Positions 36,640-45,114 of a DNA stretch of 64,000 bases are shown here, one piece after another (position 1 is the stretch's first letter; every line of letters starts with the position of its first letter). Under the pieces are notes generated by a model. The model saw only the letters and a program-made list of their open reading frames with translations, searched no databases and was not told the DNA's origin. A program made the translations under genes and the position numbers. This DNA is from Gemmata massiliana (GTDB lineage Bacteria > Planctomycetota > Planctomycetia > Gemmatales > Gemmataceae), in assembly GCF_901538265.1 (NCBI RefSeq), contig NZ_LR593886.1:3803738-3867737 (forward strand), in the 5' to 3' direction.

Positions 36640-36722
36640 CTTCTTCTAAAAAGGTAGAGGGCGCCGAGCGCCAATGGCCTTTCTCCCCTTCCTTCTTAGG
36701 GAAGGGGTTGGGGGTTAGGTTC
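36640..36722. repeat. Intergenic copy of a dispersed palindromic repeat
   Basis: A segment with CTTCCTTCTTAGGGAAGGGG followed by TTGGGGGTTAGG matches, in reverse orientation, the element inserted inside the DcuC-like gene at 40378-40430. Here it is outside a gene, between the ThuA and AcpH genes. Confidence 0.75.
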
Positions 36723-36747
36723 TTCCCTCACATCCCGGACGGACCCG

Positions 36748-37353
36748 TTGAACTTCCTCGCACACTTGCACCTCGCGGACGGTGACCCCGGTGACATGGC
36801 CGGGGGCGTCGCGGCCGACTTCGTTCGGAACCCCGACCTACCGAGTCTCACGCCCGATGTGCTCCGCGGCGTCATGCTGCACCGGCTCATCGACGGGTTC
36901 ACGGACCGGCACCCACTCACGCTCCGCAGTATCAGCCGGGTGTCGCGCGAGTTCGGGTGGTTCGGCGGCATCCTGATCGACATCTACTACGACCACATCC
37001 TGGCGCGCGAGTGGACCCGTTATAGCACGGAAACACTCCCGTCCTTCGCCGCGCGGAGTTACCGCGTGCTGGAAGACCATTTGGTCGGTCTGCCCGAGGA
37101 CGCGAGCGATTTCATGCGCCGGTTCGTGGACGAGGACCGGCTCAACCGGTACGCCACCCTCGACGGCATTGAGGACACACTCGCTCGGGTCTCGAAGGTG
37201 ATCGCGCACCGCATCCCGCACCGAGCGATGTGGCTCCCGGACGCGATGCCGCTCCTCATCTCGCGCGACGCCGACCTCGCGACCGATTTCCACGGCTTCT
37301 ATCCGGAACTCATGGCGTTCGCGACCGAGCACAAGACCAACCGACCGAAGTGA
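36748..37353 (+). CDS. acpH: Acyl carrier protein phosphodiesterase-like protein (DUF479)
   Basis: The protein has 201 residues, normal for AcpH. It should remove the 4'-phosphopantetheine arm from acyl carrier protein. Family blocks: MNFLAHLHLA, GDMAGGVAADFVR, GVMLHRLIDGFTDRHP, SREFGWFGGILIDIYYDHILA with the metal-binding His/Asp residues. The start codon is TTG, fixed by alignment with the family N-terminus; the ribosome site is weak. Confidence 0.88.
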   Translation: MNFLAHLHLADGDPGDMAGGVAADFVRNPDLPSLTPDVLRGVMLHRLIDGFTDRHPLTLRSISRVSREFGWFGGILIDIYYDHILAREWTRYSTETLPSFAARSYRVLEDHLVGLPEDASDFMRRFVDEDRLNRYATLDGIEDTLARVSKVIAHRIPHRAMWLPDAMPLLISRDADLATDFHGFYPELMAFATEHKTNRPK

Positions 37354-37513
37354 CCACCTATTGGCGAACGGCCGGTGTAAGCCGGCTGGTGTGCGCGATT
37401 CCCTGGGCCAGCCATGTTCCGGGCGAGTCTCCCGAGCGACTGTCGGGACGAGTGCGGGCGTGGTACGCTCAACGTGTTCAGCAACGTGGCGTACCACTCA
37501 ATGGAAAGAACAC

Positions 37514-38449
37514 GTGATCGAATTCGTTCGCCCATCCGGGCTTATTCCCGTCTTTCTTGCACTTGCTCTTTTACCCAACGCCACGCTCGCCCAGGAATCT
37601 GCTCCAAATGCGGGACCGTCTCCGCTGGAGGCGATTGCTCGCGCGTACCAAATCGAAGTCACATCCAATCCCGTGTTCCCGGTGCGCGCCAGTTACGGCA
37701 CCATTGACGGAAAAAGTGCGGACCGCGGGGCCGTGGAACGCTACACATCGCTGTTCGTCGCGGAATTCGCCCTCTATCCGCGCGAGCTAATTCAGCGGGC
37801 GAAGCTCAAGCGCGTCGTGCTGTGTGCCGAGCTGTCGTTTGCCGGTCAACGGCGGAACGCGATCCCGGACTTCGAGCACGACACGCTGTACTTCGATGTC
37901 GAGCGCGGCGCCAGTAACCGAACCTACCTGCGGAAGGTGATTCACCACGAATTCTTCCACATCATTGATTTGCGCGACGACGGCCAACTCTACGCGGACA
38001 AAGAGTGGGCCGCGCTGAACCCGCGTGCGTTCAAGTACGGGAGCGGCGGTGCGAACGCTCAGGGCGTGTCCAACACGTCCATGCTGACGGACGCAGTACC
38101 CGGGTTCTTGAACCACTACTCCACGACCGGTGTGGAGGAGGACAAGGCCGAGGTGTTCGCCAACCTGATCGTCGATTCCGCTTACATCGAGAAGCGAATC
38201 AAAACAGACGCCGTGCTCGATGCCAAGGTCGAGCGCATGAAGGCGCTGATGAAGCGCTTCTGCCCGAGCGTCGACGAACAGTTCTGGGACGCGGCGAAAA
38301 AAATCGATCGCAGTGACCGGCCGCGTGCTAACGGAACCGGGGCGCAAATTGTGGAGCTGCGGCCCGAATGCCTCTGTCCGCCGATGTGCGCCACACATCG
38401 GTGGCGCCTCTTCCCGCACTCCCATCGTTCGCGGTTTGGGTTCCGATAA
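37514..38449 (+). CDS. Exported zinc metallopeptidase-like protein
   Basis: The protein has 311 residues. The start is GTG with GGAAAG upstream. A signal peptide (LIPVFLALALLPNATLA) is followed by a domain with HHEFFHIID, the HExxH-type zinc motif, near residue 153. A downstream EEDKAEVFANLI could give the third ligand. Similar putative peptidases are exported by planctomycetes; the substrate is not known. The last 30 residues (CLCPPMCATHRWRLF...) look unlike the rest and may come from repeat DNA beyond the original stop. A 33-bp inverted repeat follows directly. Confidence 0.75.
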   Translation: MIEFVRPSGLIPVFLALALLPNATLAQESAPNAGPSPLEAIARAYQIEVTSNPVFPVRASYGTIDGKSADRGAVERYTSLFVAEFALYPRELIQRAKLKRVVLCAELSFAGQRRNAIPDFEHDTLYFDVERGASNRTYLRKVIHHEFFHIIDLRDDGQLYADKEWAALNPRAFKYGSGGANAQGVSNTSMLTDAVPGFLNHYSTTGVEEDKAEVFANLIVDSAYIEKRIKTDAVLDAKVERMKALMKRFCPSVDEQFWDAAKKIDRSDRPRANGTGAQIVELRPECLCPPMCATHRWRLFPHSHRSRFGFR

Positions 38450-38462
38450 TCGAGCTGGTGAC

Positions 38463-38548
38463 TTGTTTTCTGTAGCCGGCCTCGCAGAGGCCGGGTAGCC
38501 ACACGCACATGACATCCCGGCCTCTGCGAGGCCGGCTACAGAAAACAA
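38463..38548. repeat. 33-bp perfect inverted repeat, 20-base loop
   Basis: The left arm is 38463-38495 and the right arm is 38516-38548; all 33 positions pair. The arm contains CTGTAGCCGGCCTCGCAGAG. The arms begin 13 bp after the metallopeptidase stop. The arm is itself partly palindromic (GGCCTC..GAGGCC), typical of mobile palindromic units. Confidence 0.9.
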
Positions 38549-38629
38549 TCAAACCAAAACCGAGGGAGCGGCTCAGGTGTGTCCTTCCGTTTACACTACC
38601 TGAGGCTGCGTTGAGGGCGGAGCACGAAA

Positions 38630-38854
38630 TCAAGCCCCGAACGGACTTGATTCGTAAAGAAAGCTGATCGATCTTGCAAGATCACTGGCATCCGTGGAAT
38701 TCGAGTCCGTGTTACGAAAAGCGTGACACGAATTCATCTCCGATGTCGATTGGTTCTTCAGACGCGATAGAGAACCAATCGCACTCAGCTCGGAGATCTC
38801 AGCCGTGGTCAAATCGCCCCGTCCGTTCGCCCACTCGTCGATCGGCACTTGCAA
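38630..38854 (-). CDS. Possible small hypothetical protein
   Basis: The frame has 74 residues (MQVPIDEWANGRGDLTTAEIS...). Composition is plausible for a protein but it is short, solitary and has no recognised family. It may be a gene remnant. Confidence 0.3.
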   Translation of the reverse strand: MQVPIDEWANGRGDLTTAEISELSAIGSLSRLKNQSTSEMNSCHAFRNTDSNSTDASDLARSISFLYESSPFGA

Positions 38855-39252
38855 CAGCGAGAAGAGTGAGGTTCGGACCGCGGACGCCTGGTTCAGTTGG
38901 TGGGCCTGGTGGCATGCTCACGATACCTGTGCTCTGGTGGCACACCACGTCGAGCGGTGATACGGAAGAGTATCGAGTGCCGTCTTAAAGCCGTGAAGTG
39001 GCCGGAGTTGATTTCTCACGATTGTTAGATGCACTTGCAACAGTCACACGCCCGAGATTACGTCCGGGACCGCGGTCGGACATATCGTTCCAACGACATC
39101 ATCTGTTAGCCGATCTGTTCTGAAGCACTCCGAACGCGGTCCTCACGGACCGTGAATTGGATGTGCGTATCGGGATGGATCGATCCTGCAATTGCCAGCT
39201 TGATACGCGAATTGGCGTAGCGTGCGGTAACATCGAAACCGTACCGCGACAC
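38855..39252. other. Intergenic region, about 400 bp
   Basis: No gene or RNA is seen. AT content rises near 39000-39110, and nothing else stands out. Confidence 0.4.
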
Positions 39253-39549
39253 TTACGGCTCTTCATCCGCTCCCGCCTGCCGCGAGGTGGGCGTCGCCTC
39301 GACATCTTTTCGGGTGCGCGCGACGGGTGTGGAGGGCAAAGCGGCGAGTCCGGGTTCCGGTTGGGGACGAACGACGGGTGTCGTGTTCGCCACGGGGGTA
39401 TTTGCTGGTAGCGCCGTTTGTATCGAAATTTGCTGCTGTGCCTGGGTTTCTGGTACGCCCGATTGTACGGGCGGCTTTGCCAGGAACACGGACGCCCCGA
39501 CGACTCCGAGAACGCCGACCAGCATGCCGAATTTGGCGTCATTTGTCAT
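39253..39549 (-). CDS. Small single-helix protein, Pro/Thr-rich
   Basis: The protein has 98 residues. An N-terminal membrane helix or uncleaved signal (GMLVGVLGVVGASVFLA) is followed by a disordered Pro/Thr/Gln tail. The ATG has a GAGG ribosome site. The frame extends upstream but the extension is not protein-like. The function is unknown. Confidence 0.55.
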   Translation of the reverse strand: MTNDAKFGMLVGVLGVVGASVFLAKPPVQSGVPETQAQQQISIQTALPANTPVANTTPVVRPQPEPGLAALPSTPVARTRKDVEATPTSRQAGADEEP

Positions 39550-39722
39550 CGGGAGTGCCTCGTGAACTGATGGTTCACTTGAACTATTCCAAACAATCCC
39601 GCGCGCGGAAGGTTGACTTGAACACTTTTTGAGGAAACGCTCATCCATCTGCCGCGCTGTGCCGCGTATCGCGCGCGGTCCGCATTGGCGGTACAACTTG
39701 ACGTGAGCGCGTGGAGCGGTGC

Positions 39723-41201
39723 ATGGAATTCGCGGGGGCCGTGGCGCTACTGGTTGTTGGCGTGGCCATTGTGCTGGTGGTGAAGGGGTGGGACGTGCGC
39801 CTCGTGCTGCTCGCGGCGGCACTCGTGATCGCGACGGTCGCAGAGGTCACGATCACAACAAAACCCAGCAGTACGGGCGGACCTGTCGCGCGCGTGCTGC
39901 AAACGTTCCTGGCGACGTTCTCGAACGAGAAGTTCGTCGTCCCCATTTGCACCGCGATGGGGTTTGCCCACGTGCTCAAACACACCGGCTGCGAGCGGCA
40001 TCTCGTGTTGCTGCTGGTACACCCGCTGCGGTACGTGCGCGGGCTGATGGTACCGGGCGTGATCGTGGTCGGGTTCCTGGTGAACATTCCGCTCGTGAGT
40101 CAGACCAGTACCGCGGTGTGCCTCGGTGCGGTCGTGGTGCCTCTCATGCGCGCCGCGGGGTACTCGATGGCGACCATCGGCGCGTGCCTGCTACTCGGCG
40201 CATCGGTCGGTGGGGAGTTACTGAATCCCGGTGCGCCGGAGCTGCTCACCGTCGCGAACCTGACCAATGTGCCGACGATCGTGCAGACGCAGCGGTACCT
40301 CCCGGCGCTGGTGTTCACGCAGCTCGCGATTTCGACTGCCGTCATTTGGCTGATGAGCGTATGGTGGGAGCGGAAGGAACCTAACCCCCTAACCCCCTTC
40401 CCTAAGAAGGAAGGGGGAGCAGAACCAAACGCACAGACAAGCGCGCCCCAAGCGTCCGTCTTAAGCCCCTCTCCGTTTAGGGGAGGGGTTGGGGAGGGGT
40501 TACAGCCTCCCCCCGAGCGCATCAACGTGCTGAAAGCGCTCGTGCCGCTGGTTCCGCTCGCGCTGCTGTTCGCGTCCGCGATGCCGGCGCCCTACAACCT
40601 GTTCGAGATCCCGGATGCGTGGGTGGTACCGAAGAAGGCGGATGGCTCGCGCGACCCCGCGTACAACAGCCGGCTTATTGGGTTTGCGATGCTGATCGGG
40701 GTGCTGGTCGCGGCTGCGGTCACGCCCAACAAGGCGCGCGACTGCGTGAAGGAGTTCTTCTCTGGGGCTGGGTACGGGTTCGCTAACATCGTCAGCCTCA
40801 TTGTCATCGCCAACTGCTTTGGGGAGGCCATCAAAGCCGCGGGGCTGGCGGAGGCTCTCGGCACGCTCATCAAGAGCGCACCCGGGTTGATGCAACCGCT
40901 GGCCGCGCTCGTGCCGCTCGTATTCGCGGCGATTTGCGGCTCCGGGATGGCGAGCACGCAGAGCCTTTACGGGTTCTTCCACGGCCCCGCGGAGGCGCTC
41001 GGGCTCGACCCGGTCGCGGTCGGCGCGATGGTGTCGCTCGGGAGCGCGGCGGGGCGCACGATGTCGCCGGTTGCGGCCGTCGTGTTGATGTGCGCGACCC
41101 TCACGGGGACGAACCCGTTCACGCTGGTGAAGCGGGTGGCCGTACCGCTCCTCGTCGGAATCGCAATTGTGGTTCTGCTCCGGCTCGCGGGCGTCCTGTG
41201 A
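39723..41201 (+). CDS. DcuC-like C4-dicarboxylate carrier with an in-frame repeat insertion
   Basis: The protein has 492 residues. Many membrane helices (VALLVVGVAIVLVV at the start; VPGVIVVGFLVNIPLVSQTSTAVCLGAVVVPLM; IGACLLLGASVGGELLNPGAPEL) match the DcuC/YfcC carrier family, which exchanges or exports dicarboxylates such as succinate or fumarate. A polar stretch of about 45 residues (around 220-265: NPLTPFPKKEGG...LSPSPFRGGVGEGL) is foreign: its DNA is a dispersed palindromic repeat. It sits in a predicted loop, so transport may survive. The ATG at 39723 has GGAG six bases upstream; an in-frame GTG at 39711 is less likely. Confidence 0.87.
   Translation: MEFAGAVALLVVGVAIVLVVKGWDVRLVLLAAALVIATVAEVTITTKPSSTGGPVARVLQTFLATFSNEKFVVPICTAMGFAHVLKHTGCERHLVLLLVHPLRYVRGLMVPGVIVVGFLVNIPLVSQTSTAVCLGAVVVPLMRAAGYSMATIGACLLLGASVGGELLNPGAPELLTVANLTNVPTIVQTQRYLPALVFTQLAISTAVIWLMSVWWERKEPNPLTPFPKKEGGAEPNAQTSAPQASVLSPSPFRGGVGEGLQPPPERINVLKALVPLVPLALLFASAMPAPYNLFEIPDAWVVPKKADGSRDPAYNSRLIGFAMLIGVLVAAAVTPNKARDCVKEFFSGAGYGFANIVSLIVIANCFGEAIKAAGLAEALGTLIKSAPGLMQPLAALVPLVFAAICGSGMASTQSLYGFFHGPAEALGLDPVAVGAMVSLGSAAGRTMSPVAAVVLMCATLTGTNPFTLVKRVAVPLLVGIAIVVLLRLAGVL
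40378..40500. repeat. Palindromic repeat element inserted in frame in the DcuC-like gene
   Basis: The DNA contains two imperfect palindromes: one around CCCTTCCCTAAGAAGGAAGGG, and one around CCCCTCTCCGTTTAGGGGAGG. The first matches, in reverse, the intergenic element at about 36675-36722. Its length keeps the reading frame open. Confidence 0.85.
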
Positions 41202-41244
41202 GCGGACGTGACCAACGACGCGCCCGTCCCGTATACCCGACCTC

Positions 41245-44200
41245 ATGGACTTCGCGACCGCACGCCGGGATTCTCTGGTCCGCTACCTGCGCCGACACAT
41301 CAGCGGCGAGGTGCGGTTCGATGACACGTCACGCGGACTGTATTCCACCGACGCGAGCCACTATCAGGTCCGGCCGCTCGGGGTCGTGCTGCCGAAAACC
41401 GTCGACGATCTCACGAGCACGGTGCAGATCGCGTCCGATCTGAACGTACCGATCACCGCGCGCGGCGGCGGCACGAGTCTGTCCGGGCAGAGCATCGGCT
41501 CAGGTATCGTGATCGACTGCTCGAAGTACCTGAACGCAGTCGGCGAAGTGGACGTCACCAATCGCCGCGTGCGCGTGCAGCCGGGGGTGGTGCTCGACCA
41601 CCTGAACCGCGCACTCGCTCCACACGGTCTGATGTTCGGGCCGGACGTGGCGACCGCGAGTCGGGCCACACTCGGCGGCATGATCGGGAATAACTCCGCC
41701 GGCGCGCGGTCGATCGTGTACCGGCAAACGGTCGATCACGTCCACTCGCTCATCGCTGTGCTGTCCGACGGCACGCGGACCGAGTTCGGCCCGCTCACGG
41801 CACTGGAGTACGAGCGCAAGCTCGAACTGCGGACGCGCGAGGGCGAAGCGTACCGCACCGTCGATTCCACTGTGCGGCAGGCCGCGAGCGACATCCTCGC
41901 ACGCACGCCGAAGATCGTCCGCAAGGTGAGCGGGTACAACCTCGCGGCTCTGGTCGAGCGTACCCCGGTTGGGCTGGTGGAGCGAACCCCGGCCGCAAGG
42001 CCGGGGGTACCCCTCAGCCCCAGCGGATACCCCGGCCCTGGCGGACCGGGTTCACCTCACTCACTCGTCCCGCTCCTCGTGGGGAGTGAAGGAACGCTCG
42101 CCGTCACTGCGGAAGTCGAACTCGCCCTCGTTCCGCGACTGAAGCACCGTGGGCTGCTCGTTCCGCAATTCGCGTCGCTGGGGGCGGCCCTGGACGCGCT
42201 GCAGGCGTGCCTCGAACTCGAACCGTCCGCCGTCGAACTGATGGACCGGATGCTGATCGACCTTGCGCGCACTCAGCGGTCGCTCAAGAACACGATGGCC
42301 GCGGTGCGCGGGCGCCCCGAAGCGCTCCTGATGGTCGAGTTCAGTTCCGACGACCCCGCCGAGGTGTCGTACCGCGTTCACGAACTCGATCGGCGCCTCG
42401 CCGGTTGCATGGGGCTGACCGCCAGTGTCCCGGCGCTCGACGCGGCCACGCGCGACCCGCTCTGGGCGCTGCGGAGTTCTGCGGTGCCGCTTCTGTATGG
42501 GATGCCGGGCGACGCGAAGCCGGTCACGTTCTGTGAGGACGCCGCGGTCGCCCCCGAGCGCCTCCCCGAGTTTGCCGCTCGCTTTCGCGAAATCTTCCAC
42601 AAGCACGGTACCGATGGTGCCTTCTACGGGCATGCGAGTGTGGGGTGCTTGCACATTCGGCCCGTACTGAACCTCCACGAGGAGGCCGGCGTCGCGACCA
42701 TGCGGAAGATCATGGAGGACGTGACCGACCTCGTGCTGGAGTTCAACGGCAGCTTGAGCGGCGAGCACGGCGACGGGCTGGTGCGCAGCGAGTGGAACCG
42801 CAAGATGTTCGGGCCGGCCGTGTACGAGGCGTTCCGACAGGTGAAGCGCGGGTTCGATCCGGGCAACGTGCTGAACCCGGGCAAGATCGTGGACGCCCCC
42901 GCGATGGAAGACAACATGCGCGTGCCCCCGGGCCGCATGCCCGCGTCCGACCCGCCGACCGTGCTCGATTTCTCGAAACAGGGCGGGTTTTTCCGCAGCA
43001 TCGAGCTGTGCAACGGTGCGGGCGTGTGCCGCAAAACGCAGGGCGGCGCGATGTGCCCGTCGTACCGCGCCACGAAGGACGAACAGGACACGACCCGCGC
43101 CCGTGCGAACGCACTGCGTCTGACGCTCACGAACGAAGCACCGCAAAAGAGCCGACACGCCCCGATCGCTCAGCGGTGGATCTCGGACGTCATGGACCTG
43201 TGCCTCTCGTGTAAGGCGTGTAAGGCCGAGTGCCCGAGTAATGTGGATGTTGCGAAACTGAAGGCCGAGTTCCTCCAGGCTTTTTATGCGCGCCGTGCCC
43301 GACCGCTCGGGCACCTGTTCGTGAAGCACATCCACCGCTTGAGTCCGCTGGCGGCGCGGTTCGCCGGGATGAACAACTGGTTCGCGCGGCGTTCGTGGGC
43401 GCGGCGCGCGATGGAGAACCTCGCCGGCATCGACCGCCGGCGCAGCCTCCCGGAATGGCACCGCGACCACTTCCGCAAGTGGTTCTACCAAACGCGGAAT
43501 TCGGAACGCGGAACGCGGAACGGCAAACAAGAGGGCGAAAGTTCGTCGATTTCCGTTCCGAACTCAGTTGTGCTGCTCGACGACTGCTTCACCACGTTCC
43601 AGGAGCCGAACATTGGGCGCGCTGCGGTGACGCTTCTGGAACGAGCTGGGTTCACGGTGGAACTCGCGGGGATCTGCTGCGGACGGGCGATGCTCTCGAA
43701 GGGCTTCCTCACAGACGCAAGGAAACTCGCCCGTGATGGCATCGCGAAACTGGATCACTTCGCGGCGCAGGGGATTCCCATCCTGGGATTGGAGCCGAGC
43801 TGTGTCCTCTCGCTGTCCGACGAATGGCCGGAACTGGTGCCCGGACCGGCGGCGAAGCGCGTCGCGGAGGCCGCGGATATGGCCGACGGGTGGCTCGCGC
43901 GCCAGGTGAGCGACCACGGACTGGCCCTGGATATCGCCCCGCTCGCGGGCAAGGCGCTTCTGCACCCGCACTGCCACCAGAAGGCGCTGGTTGGGTCGAA
44001 GGGCACCCAAGACGCTCTCCGCCTCGTGCGCGGGCTGGATGTGACCGTTCTTGACGCGGGCTGTTGCGGAATGGCCGGTGCGTTCGGTTACGAGAAACAG
44101 CACTACGACGTGAGCGTGAAGATCGCGAATCTTGAACTGGTCCCCGCCGTCACCGCGGACCCGGGTGCGACCGTGATCGCGACCGGAACCTCGTGCCGCC

Positions 44201-44271
44201 ACCAGATCCGCGACCTCACCGGCCGCGTCGCGCGCCACCCGCTCGAACTGCTCGCGGGTGAGTTGAGTTAA
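41245..44271 (+). CDS. FAD-linked oxidase fused to an Fe-S/heterodisulfide-type C-terminal domain
   Basis: The protein has 1008 residues. Residues 1 to about 560 are the FAD-binding/lactate-glycolate oxidase half (PITARGGGTSLSGQSIGSG; DVATASRATLGGMIGNNSAG; LLVGSEGTLAVTAEVEL; GEHGDGLVRSEWNRKMFG). About 590-690 is a ferredoxin part (ELCNGAGVCRK, then LCLSCKACKAECPSNVDV). The end (about 765-1000) is a CCG-domain region (LLDDCFTTF; AGICCGRAMLS; HPHCHQKALVG; DAGCCGMAGAFGY). Such proteins act as D-2-hydroxyacid dehydrogenases (YdiJ type). Two stretches, about 235-272 and about 750-772, are in-frame repeat insertions not expected in the family. Confidence 0.9.
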   Translation: MDFATARRDSLVRYLRRHISGEVRFDDTSRGLYSTDASHYQVRPLGVVLPKTVDDLTSTVQIASDLNVPITARGGGTSLSGQSIGSGIVIDCSKYLNAVGEVDVTNRRVRVQPGVVLDHLNRALAPHGLMFGPDVATASRATLGGMIGNNSAGARSIVYRQTVDHVHSLIAVLSDGTRTEFGPLTALEYERKLELRTREGEAYRTVDSTVRQAASDILARTPKIVRKVSGYNLAALVERTPVGLVERTPAARPGVPLSPSGYPGPGGPGSPHSLVPLLVGSEGTLAVTAEVELALVPRLKHRGLLVPQFASLGAALDALQACLELEPSAVELMDRMLIDLARTQRSLKNTMAAVRGRPEALLMVEFSSDDPAEVSYRVHELDRRLAGCMGLTASVPALDAATRDPLWALRSSAVPLLYGMPGDAKPVTFCEDAAVAPERLPEFAARFREIFHKHGTDGAFYGHASVGCLHIRPVLNLHEEAGVATMRKIMEDVTDLVLEFNGSLSGEHGDGLVRSEWNRKMFGPAVYEAFRQVKRGFDPGNVLNPGKIVDAPAMEDNMRVPPGRMPASDPPTVLDFSKQGGFFRSIELCNGAGVCRKTQGGAMCPSYRATKDEQDTTRARANALRLTLTNEAPQKSRHAPIAQRWISDVMDLCLSCKACKAECPSNVDVAKLKAEFLQAFYARRARPLGHLFVKHIHRLSPLAARFAGMNNWFARRSWARRAMENLAGIDRRRSLPEWHRDHFRKWFYQTRNSERGTRNGKQEGESSSISVPNSVVLLDDCFTTFQEPNIGRAAVTLLERAGFTVELAGICCGRAMLSKGFLTDARKLARDGIAKLDHFAAQGIPILGLEPSCVLSLSDEWPELVPGPAAKRVAEAADMADGWLARQVSDHGLALDIAPLAGKALLHPHCHQKALVGSKGTQDALRLVRGLDVTVLDAGCCGMAGAFGYEKQHYDVSVKIANLELVPAVTADPGATVIATGTSCRHQIRDLTGRVARHPLELLAGELS
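41955..42058. repeat. In-frame palindromic insertion in the FAD oxidase gene (site 1)
   Basis: A GC-rich palindrome (CCCCGGCCGCAAGGCCGGGG core) codes ERTPAARPGVPLSPSGYP-type residues between SGYNLAALVE and LVPLLVGSEG. In the remembered family these blocks are close together, so the insert explains the extra residues. Confidence 0.75.
43491..43555. repeat. In-frame direct-repeat insertion in the FAD oxidase gene (site 2)
   Basis: Tandem units of GGAACGC (GGAATTCGGAACGC, GGAACGC, GGAACGG) code RNSERGTRNGKQEGE between the Fe-S helix region and the VVLLDDCFT block. The insert is in frame and polar. Confidence 0.65.
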
Positions 44272-44698
44272 TAATGGCTGTTCTAGAACTTGTTTACGTT
44301 GTTTAGATGGCGGGCGTTGGGTTGCTATCCGAATTTAGATCGCATTCCAGAATGCGAGTTGTGGCCGAGGTGTTCGACCATTTGTTGTGGAAAGGCCTCA
44401 CTTCGACCTATCGGGTCGTGGATCAGTAGTCGGAGTATGGAACTCAGAGTCGGTGCATCAAAACCTCTCCAGAATCGCAGGAGGCTCGCGGAGATTTAGG
44501 AGGGTTTTTCAAAAAAACTACCGAATGGGCATGACAGGGATTGCTTGGAAAACCAGTCCTTTCAGCAGATTTTATACACCCGCCCTGGTATGGAACTAGC
44601 GAATCGACTTTGGCACATACATACCGGCCTTGTGATATCGATTTTCTACGTTACGATTTTTGTATGGTGTTGTATCCAACATTCGTAACGGAGATTCT
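44272..44698. other. Low-GC intergenic stretch, 427 bp
   Basis: The stretch is clearly AT-richer than the genes on its left, with an oligo-T/oligo-A pair near 44505-44520. No gene is recognised. It begins a low-GC patch of about 0.8 kb that includes the zinc-ribbon frame and the IS-split gene. Confidence 0.45.
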
Positions 44699-44866
44699 GT
44701 GGACGAACTCACTTGCCCAAACTGCTCGGAACTTCTTTCTACCCGTCAACTCGTGTTTGCTTCAACTTGCACTGAATCCTGCCCTCGTTGCCGGTTTGTG
44801 ATTCGGAGCGGTGATGGGTTACGAGAACGCACAAGTTCTCGTAACGGAAGACGTAGCCGGTATTGA
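44699..44866 (+). CDS. Possible small zinc-ribbon protein
   Basis: The frame has 55 residues from a GTG with GGAGA upstream. It shows LTCPNCSELL and, 20 residues later, CPRCRF, spaced like a zinc ribbon. It overlaps the start of the next gene by 53 bases. It could be a coupled partner of the IS-split gene. Confidence 0.4.
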   Translation: MDELTCPNCSELLSTRQLVFASTCTESCPRCRFVIRSGDGLRERTSSRNGRRSRY

Positions 44867-45114
44867 TACATGGCTCGTGGAGGAGTGTGCCCCATTGCGA
44901 CAAACGTGTCAGCCGGTTCGTGATCAGGAGGCATCTGGCGTGTACCGATGGGAGATCGTGGGTAGCCTTCTCACCAACTACCCGAATGGCTGGTTCATTG
45001 AGGCACGCTACGAAACCCGCATGCCGAATATCCTTTCTGTTCGGGTGGTAGCCGTGGAAAATGAGCAACTGCCTGATGATGTGATTCAGAGATTTAGGAT
45101 GGTACTCCAAGATC

